Assembly: GCA_964467315.1 (NCBI GenBank)
Contig: CAYXSA010000002.1
Location: 56,997-120,996, forward strand
Direction: 5' to 3'
Length of the DNA stretch: 64,000 bases
From: JAAFIM01 sp964467315
GTDB lineage: Bacteria > Bacteroidota > Bacteroidia > Chitinophagales > Saprospiraceae
Shown: one piece after another, positions 59,539 through 64,000 of the stretch
Layout of the letters: each line of letters begins with the position of its first letter
Position numbering within the stretch: the stretch's first letter is position 1
Made by a program: the position numbers and the translations under genes
Notes under the pieces: model-generated
Database searches by the model: none
What the model was told of the DNA's origin: nothing
Seen by the model: the letters and a program-made list of their open reading frames with translations, nothing else

Positions 59539-60381
59539 ATGAACCATCTCCAACTTTACGATCGCACTTGCGTAGAATGCAGCCAGCTCATCACGCGGCG
59601 CTATAGCACCTCCTTTTCTATGGGTATCCGTATGTTTGAGAAAAAACTGCGTGCCCCGATTTGTGCCGTGTACGGCTTTGTGCGCTTTGCCGACGAGATA
59701 GTAGATACTTTTCATGGGCAGGACAAAAAAAAGCTGCTCGATAGATTTCGTGCCGATACTTACGAGGCGATAGAAGAGGGCATTAGCCTAAATCCTGTCT
59801 TGCATGCCTTTCAGGAGGTGGTGAACAAATACAGCATAGAGCGCGAGCTAATAGATGCCTTTTTGTTTAGCATGGAGATGGATTTGCAATTTCATCGCTA
59901 CGAAGACAGCCTCTACAAGACCTATATCTACGGCTCGGCGGAGGTAGTGGGGCTGATGTGTCTGCGTATTTTCTGCGTCGATAAGCCCGAATTGTACGAT
60001 ACCCTGCGCGACGATGCCCGCGCTTTGGGTTCCGCCTTTCAGAAAGTCAATTTTTTGCGCGATATGAAAAGCGACTACGCCGAAAGAGGGCGCGTGTACT
60101 TCCCCAATGTCGATTTTTTGGCATTCGATGAGGAGCTAAAACGCCAAATCGAAGCCGATATAGCGCAGGACTTCGCCAATGCCTACAGGGGAATCTTAGG
60201 CTTGCCCACGGGCTGCCGTTTTGGGGTCTATGTCGCCTATAAATACTACCTAAATTTGTTCCAAAAGATACGCAAAGCCCCCGCAAAACAGGTAACAGAA
60301 GAGCGCATTCGGGTCGGCGACGGCAAGAAACTCTATATACTGCTAAAATCCTTCCTTCGTGCCAGCTTCAACGTCCTCTAA
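59539..60381 (+). CDS. crtB: Phytoene synthase
   Basis: Condenses two geranylgeranyl-PP to phytoene. 280 aa. YSTSFSMGIRMFEKKLR, CAVYGFVRFADEIVD with the first Asp-rich site (~45-59), YIYGSAEVVGLMCLRIF (~129) and AFQKVNFLRDMKSDYAERGR with the second Asp site (~166) are intact. GGPP synthase is not in the window. The lycopene cyclase GTG start overlaps its end by 23 bp. Tandem repeats form a stem just upstream. Confidence 0.95.
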   Translation: MNHLQLYDRTCVECSQLITRRYSTSFSMGIRMFEKKLRAPICAVYGFVRFADEIVDTFHGQDKKKLLDRFRADTYEAIEEGISLNPVLHAFQEVVNKYSIERELIDAFLFSMEMDLQFHRYEDSLYKTYIYGSAEVVGLMCLRIFCVDKPELYDTLRDDARALGSAFQKVNFLRDMKSDYAERGRVYFPNVDFLAFDEELKRQIEADIAQDFANAYRGILGLPTGCRFGVYVAYKYYLNLFQKIRKAPAKQVTEERIRVGDGKKLYILLKSFLRASFNVL

Positions 60382-61225
60382 TCGCTCGCTTTGGTGGCTC
60401 ATACTGGCATTGATACTGCCTTCCGCCTTCTTGCTAATCAATATCTATACGCAGTATGAAAGCATCGTTTTCGACCCAATAATTGCCAAAAAAGTAGCCA
60501 AAACCAGCCTACAATTGACCTTCGGAGAGCATAAAAATTGGTATATCTGGATAAATATCGGGGTTATCATTTTTCCCTTCCTGCTTTCCTTCGATAGGCG
60601 CGTACATTTCTACCGAAAATGGCACATTGCGCTGCCTGCTGTGCTGCTAAATGCCGCTTTTTTTGTCGTTTGGGACATACTCTATACCCGTGTTGGTGTC
60701 TGGGGGTTCAACGAGCGCTATTATGAGGGGCTTTTATGGGGTTTGCCCTATGGCGAATGGCTATTTTTCTTTACTGTTCCTTATGCTTGCCTCTTCGTAC
60801 ATGAGTGTTTCAACGCTTATATGCGCCGCGATTGGCTACATTCACTCGATAAGGTCTTAACTATTGGGCTGATTATCTTGTTTATAGGCGTAGGTCTGTG
60901 GCAATGGCAGCGCTTATACACTTCTTGGGCGTTCTTGCTATCGGGTGGGCTGCTGCTGGGGCATTATTTCGCCATCGAAAACACGTACCGCACGCGCTTT
61001 TATCTGTCGTTTGTGGTCTGTTTGATACCGTTTATCCTCACCAACGGCATACTTACGGGCGCGGTCAATCTCGAACCCGTCGTTATTTACAACGATGCGC
61101 ACAATCTCACAAGCCTCATCGGCAGCCGATTTATCACGATACCATACGACGATTTTGCCTACGGTTTTTTGTTGATTTTTGTGCCCGTTCTGCTTTTTGA
61201 GGAACTACGAAAAGCTAAGGGCTAA
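60359..61225 (+). CDS. Lycopene beta-cyclase, fused CrtYc-CrtYd type
   Basis: Integral-membrane cyclase turning lycopene into beta-carotene. 288 aa, about seven helices and two homologous lycopene_cyc domains: the first around YTRVGVWGFNERYYEGLLWG and LPYGEWLFFFTVPYACLF (~125), the second around PFILTNGILTGAVNLEPVVI and FITIPYDDFAYGFLLIF (~260). In relatives these positions read PLEE and PIED; here PYGE and PYDD, so one acidic residue of the first motif is missing. GTG 60359 gives a translationally coupled start with crtB. The gene context fixes the role better than the motifs alone. Confidence 0.88.
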   Translation: MPASTSSNRSLWWLILALILPSAFLLINIYTQYESIVFDPIIAKKVAKTSLQLTFGEHKNWYIWINIGVIIFPFLLSFDRRVHFYRKWHIALPAVLLNAAFFVVWDILYTRVGVWGFNERYYEGLLWGLPYGEWLFFFTVPYACLFVHECFNAYMRRDWLHSLDKVLTIGLIILFIGVGLWQWQRLYTSWAFLLSGGLLLGHYFAIENTYRTRFYLSFVVCLIPFILTNGILTGAVNLEPVVIYNDAHNLTSLIGSRFITIPYDDFAYGFLLIFVPVLLFEELRKAKG

Positions 61226-61271
61226 AAATTGTGAATTTGTGCTAAAAAACTTAAGTTAATTCTTAATTCTT

Positions 61272-61754
61272 ATGTGGTTATACTATACAGCCATCACGGT
61301 GCTGACGGTGTTGGCGATGGAATTTGTCGCTTGGGCGGCGCATAAATACATTATGCATGGCTGGCTCTGGTCTTGGCATGAAGACCACCACAAGCCGCAC
61401 ACGGTAGAGGGCTTTTTCCAAAAAAACGACCTGTTTTTTTTGGTTTTTGCCGTGCCGAGTGCCTTGAGTTATATCTTGGGTTCTACTATAGAGGGCTGGT
61501 TCGGCTTATTTTTCGTCGGTGTGGGTATCTCTATTTATGGGCTCATATATTTTTTGATACACGACGTGTATATACATCAGCGTTTCCGCTGGTTTCGGCA
61601 GTTGGATAACCGCTATTCGCGGGCGATACTGCGTGCACACGGCGCACACCATGCCCGACAAGATAAAGACGGCTGCGAGTCTTTCGGCTTGCTTATCGTG
61701 GCTTGGAAATATTTTTCCGCCCGCGCCGAGCGCCGCCAGCAACAACAGCCCTAA
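61272..61754 (+). CDS. crtZ: Beta-carotene hydroxylase
   Basis: Membrane di-iron hydroxylase adding 3- and 3'-OH groups to beta-carotene, giving zeaxanthin. 160 aa with four helices and the complete His set HKYIMH (~24), HEDHHKPH (~36), HDVYIHQRF (~99) and HGAHHARQDKDG (~119). Small size and HEDHH mark it as CrtZ and not as the larger sterol desaturase at 47117. Last gene of the pigment cluster; its 3' end overlaps the convergent propeller lipoprotein by 4 bp. Confidence 0.95.
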   Translation: MWLYYTAITVLTVLAMEFVAWAAHKYIMHGWLWSWHEDHHKPHTVEGFFQKNDLFFLVFAVPSALSYILGSTIEGWFGLFFVGVGISIYGLIYFLIHDVYIHQRFRWFRQLDNRYSRAILRAHGAHHARQDKDGCESFGLLIVAWKYFSARAERRQQQQP

Positions 61755-62833
61755 ATCACAAATTTTTCAAAATCTTTGCCGTTGAATTTATATACGCCCG
61801 CTTCATGCGTGCCAACCCAGATGCCGCCGCTGCGGTCTATATAGACGGAAAAGGTGGTAACTTCTTTTTCGCCATCTTTGAGCAGATATTGCTGCGTTTT
61901 ATTCCCATCGTAATGCCAAACGCCCGCATTGTAGGTCGCTATCCAAAGCCCGCCCTTGTCGTCTTTGGCGATAGATAAGTATTCCCACAAATCGCTATCT
62001 TTTTTTTCATCTAAAGCCCCGATGCTGCGTTCCCTAAGGTAGCGCAGCTTGTTTTTTTCCTGCTTTTGCAGCTCCACCGCTCCCCCATAAACCTGATAGC
62101 GATACGCCGAATTAAACCAAAAATAGCCATCTTTGTCCTCTATGATAGAGCGCACTCCATTAGAAGGTCCATAATGCAGCTCAATAATGTCTTCTTCTTG
62201 AAGCCAATCTAAGTTCGTACCATCATAGCGGCAAGCACCCAAGGCCCCAAAACCAAACCAAACATTGCCTTTGCTGTCTTTGTAGATGCAATAAACGTCA
62301 TAAGGCGAAATGGTCGTATTCGGAAAAAGCGCATAAAACTTGGCTTCCAGCTCGCTTTTGGGAAGCTGCAAAACCTGTAAACTCTCGCCATCATAGCGAT
62401 ATACCTGCCCCAGATGACTGGGGCACTTAAACCAAAGGTCATCGGCACTCAATTGCCAAATCGCCCCAATCCCCTCATAGACAGGCAGGGCGCTAAAACT
62501 TTCGCCATCAAATTTATGGATACCACCGCTCGTATTTAGGTAGATATTTCCCGCCTTATCCTCTTTGATTTCGTTAATTCGGTTGCTGCTTAGCCCATTT
62601 TTCGTCGTAAAATGCAGCAAATTTGTACCGTCGTAGCGGTACGCGCCATCTTGCCAGCTCCCAAACCAATAGGCGTTTCGGCTATCTTGGTAGATGGACA
62701 TGATGTTATTGCTCAGCGCCTTTATGGTATCGCTTTTGCTGCTAATACTTGGGCTGGGCGCAGGCATATTTGCCCTACTCTGGCAAGCAAAGAATGCCGC
62801 CAGCAGGGTAAAAGATAGCAAAATTCTATTCAT
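61751..62833 (-). CDS. Two-component-regulator-type propeller lipoprotein
   Basis: 360 aa. Lipoprotein signal (ILLSFTLLAAFFACQS, Cys about 17), then repeated blades with WxGxxxxGxxRYDG patterns (NAYWFGSWQDGAYRYDGTNL, GNVWFGFGALGACRYDGTNL, GLWIATYNAGVWHYDGNKT, GIWVGTHEAGVYKFNGKDF). These match the Reg_prop repeats of the hybrid two-component sensor propellers of Bacteroidota, here as a free-standing lipoprotein without membrane helix or kinase. A ligand-binding role in the envelope is inference. It converges on crtZ. Confidence 0.85.
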   Translation of the reverse strand: MNRILLSFTLLAAFFACQSRANMPAPSPSISSKSDTIKALSNNIMSIYQDSRNAYWFGSWQDGAYRYDGTNLLHFTTKNGLSSNRINEIKEDKAGNIYLNTSGGIHKFDGESFSALPVYEGIGAIWQLSADDLWFKCPSHLGQVYRYDGESLQVLQLPKSELEAKFYALFPNTTISPYDVYCIYKDSKGNVWFGFGALGACRYDGTNLDWLQEEDIIELHYGPSNGVRSIIEDKDGYFWFNSAYRYQVYGGAVELQKQEKNKLRYLRERSIGALDEKKDSDLWEYLSIAKDDKGGLWIATYNAGVWHYDGNKTQQYLLKDGEKEVTTFSVYIDRSGGIWVGTHEAGVYKFNGKDFEKFVI

Positions 62834-63001
62834 TTGGGGGGGCTTTTTTTTTATGGGGCTGCGCGCCTTAAAGGCGCGCCGCTACGCTACGCAGCTCGCT
62901 ATTCGCTCGGCTGCTTCGCCCGCGCTTTGCGCGGGCTTGCATCTGGCGCTGCGCGCCACTGCTCCGCATCGCTAGCCCGTTCAAACGGCTTCTACAGCGC
63001 T

Positions 63002-63850
63002 CTACCGTCGACGCAGCTCCAGCATCAAACTATCAGGAAAGGGCGAAAAATCGCCTTTTGAGGGGACTATAGGCAGGTATAAGGTCGCATAGCGCGGGTG
63101 CGTTACCGATAGGTTGAATTTTGGCGGGAGTAGGGCAGGGTCGGTGAGCAGGTAAATTTGAAATCTGCCGCTTGCATCCGTATGTGTGTGCATACCGAGC
63201 AGGTCAATATGGGCATTGGCTAAGGGTTTGCCTTCGTCGCCCTTTACCGTGCCGCGCAGACTAAAGGGCTGTAGGGCAGCAGAAAAGGGCTCATTATTGT
63301 CGACGGGGGCATTGATGGTCTGCAAAAGCGAATCAACATTGGTATTGCGCATCCAAGCAGCGAGATGCTGATCGCTTAGTTGGGTGCGGCGCAGCTCGTT
63401 GATGGTGGCTTGTATACGGTTGAGGTCTTCGATGGTGCGCATATTGCGTATATCGGCGCTAAGTCGCACCAAACTAAGGGCAAGTTCTTCGTTTTGGTTG
63501 GCGCTGCGCTCGGCTCTACGATGTTCGCGCATCGCAAATAAGGCGATACCCAAACCGATAACCAACGCGATATTCACAAAATTGCGCAAATAAGCCCAGC
63601 GCAGCGCGCCGACTACCGCACGGCGCGAGCGCCGCCAAAATTCTATCTCTTCCTCACTCAATAGCAGCCCGCTAAAGTAGGGCTGCACCAAAGTTACCTC
63701 ATCGGCAGAGAGCAAAAGCTGCTTGTTGGTTTTATATAACTCGTAGCGCACGCGCAAGATATGTTGGGCGTGCATTCGGGCTTTATCCTGCGCGGATACG
63801 GTCTCGAAAACCTTTTTAGCGATGAGGTCGTGCGTAAGTTCTATTTTCAT
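63002..63850 (-). CDS. Membrane protein: STAND-tail-like domain plus CarboxypepD-type beta domain
   Basis: 282 aa. Residues 1-~75 (MKIELTHDLIAKKVFETVSA ... PYFSGLLLSEEEIEFWRRS) match the segment that usually closes STAND/nSTAND ATPases in Bacteroidota (ExSHDxLAxxIYxK ... LxxEExxFIxxS), here without any ATPase. A transmembrane helix (~96-114, VNIALVIGLGIALFAM) and a coiled-coil (to ~165) follow, then a carboxypeptidase-regulatory-like beta domain (SLRGTVKGDEGKPLANAHID, ~195) outside. It could link a cytosolic STAND-type partner to the periplasm; no partner is in the window. Confidence 0.65.
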   Translation of the reverse strand: MKIELTHDLIAKKVFETVSAQDKARMHAQHILRVRYELYKTNKQLLLSADEVTLVQPYFSGLLLSEEEIEFWRRSRRAVVGALRWAYLRNFVNIALVIGLGIALFAMREHRRAERSANQNEELALSLVRLSADIRNMRTIEDLNRIQATINELRRTQLSDQHLAAWMRNTNVDSLLQTINAPVDNNEPFSAALQPFSLRGTVKGDEGKPLANAHIDLLGMHTHTDASGRFQIYLLTDPALLPPKFNLSVTHPRYATLYLPIVPSKGDFSPFPDSLMLELRRR

Positions 63851-63919
63851 AAGCGGGGCATTCTGCCCAAAGATACATTTTTTTTCGCTACAATAGATGC
63901 ACTGTCGCCTTTTTTTGAT

Positions 63920-64000
63920 GCGTGAGGGATAGTAGGGGCGGCTGCTTCATGGGCCCACAGGGGGGCAGGGGTTGGGGGCCCCAAATGCCCGCCCCCCCCC
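63920..64000 (+). repeat. Three-way-junction repeat R24 (cut by window edge)
   Basis: The first block GCGTGAGGGATAG is intact and is followed by the start of an arm. The last ~50 bases are G/C homopolymer-like and may be contig-end error, so the rest cannot be read. Confidence 0.75.

Noticed and set aside
62839..62990. GC-rich region after the propeller gene as another R copy
   Set aside because: It has GCGCGCC/GGCGCGC hairpins and a CTCGCTATTCG word, but blocks 1 and 3 cannot be recognised; at best a decayed copy.
63950..64000. G/C homopolymer-rich end as a biological feature
   Set aside because: Runs of G and C without structure at the window edge look like contig-end sequencing error.

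Overview
The window reads as chromosomal DNA of a carotenoid-making member of the Bacteroidota, probably Cytophagales-like. The reasons are a T9SS type A sorting domain, GldM-like proteins, DUF4293 and DUF5606 proteins, -7 boxes of the form TAnnTTTG instead of E. coli-type promoters, little Shine-Dalgarno signal, and a crtI-crtB-CrtYcd-crtZ pigment cluster. No species is claimed. No rRNA, tRNA or CRISPR array was seen. The last ~50 bases look like low-quality contig-end sequence.

Layout. 0-6 kb: partial beta-barrel gene, aspartate kinase, OmpA-family protein, rpsO, a membrane protein and a DUF4293 protein. 6-13 kb: broken IS200-type transposase, two small membrane proteins, ADP-ribosylglycohydrolase, FAD amine oxidase, FadJ-type beta-oxidation enzyme. 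13-18.6 kb: TerY-type VWA protein and PP2C phosphatase separated by two A+T-rich DUF262 genes, a defence-like locus. 18.7-29 kb: T9SS cargo protein, large VWA membrane protein, helical protein, flavin reductase and two tandem GldM-like lipoproteins. 29-35 kb: ftsY, a frameshifted aspartyl protease, L,D-transpeptidase, SIMPL-like protein and small unknowns. 35-42.5 kb: a 1125-aa Clp-like ATPase with a degenerate first ATPase module, then an A+T-rich three-gene cassette (TRD-DUF262 fusion, DUF3696-type ATPase, unknown). 42.7-57 kb: housekeeping genes (TPR protein, rpsT, DUF5606, sterol-desaturase-like hydroxylase, panB, mutY, comF, flippase) and a sigma-54 activator. 57.9-61.8 kb: carotenoid genes that together should convert GGPP to phytoene, lycopene, beta-carotene and zeaxanthin. 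61.8-64 kb: propeller lipoprotein and a membrane protein with a STAND-like N-terminus.

The most striking signal is not a protein. Twenty-four copies of one intergenic element (R1-R24, about 80-170 bp) punctuate the window, roughly one per 2.7 kb and never inside a gene. Each has three conserved blocks, GCGTGAGGGATAG, ATAGCCCGACC and GGGCACGCC, separated by two hairpins whose sequence changes from copy to copy. Read as a folded single strand the blocks form a compact three-way junction. The junction helices show compensatory changes between copies (GCGTG:CACGC, GTGTG:CACAC, GCGAG:CTCGC; GGG:CCC against GCG:CGC), which is strong evidence that structure is selected or was needed for spread. Smaller palindromic modules are nested inside the hairpins, in one copy exactly at the centre of another palindrome.

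Two loci look like candidate defence systems: the DUF262 pair fused into a TerY/PP2C locus, in which one partner has lost its HNH nuclease residues, and the TRD-DUF262/ATPase/unknown cassette bounded by two inverted R copies. All functional names rest on motif recognition by eye; no database search was run.
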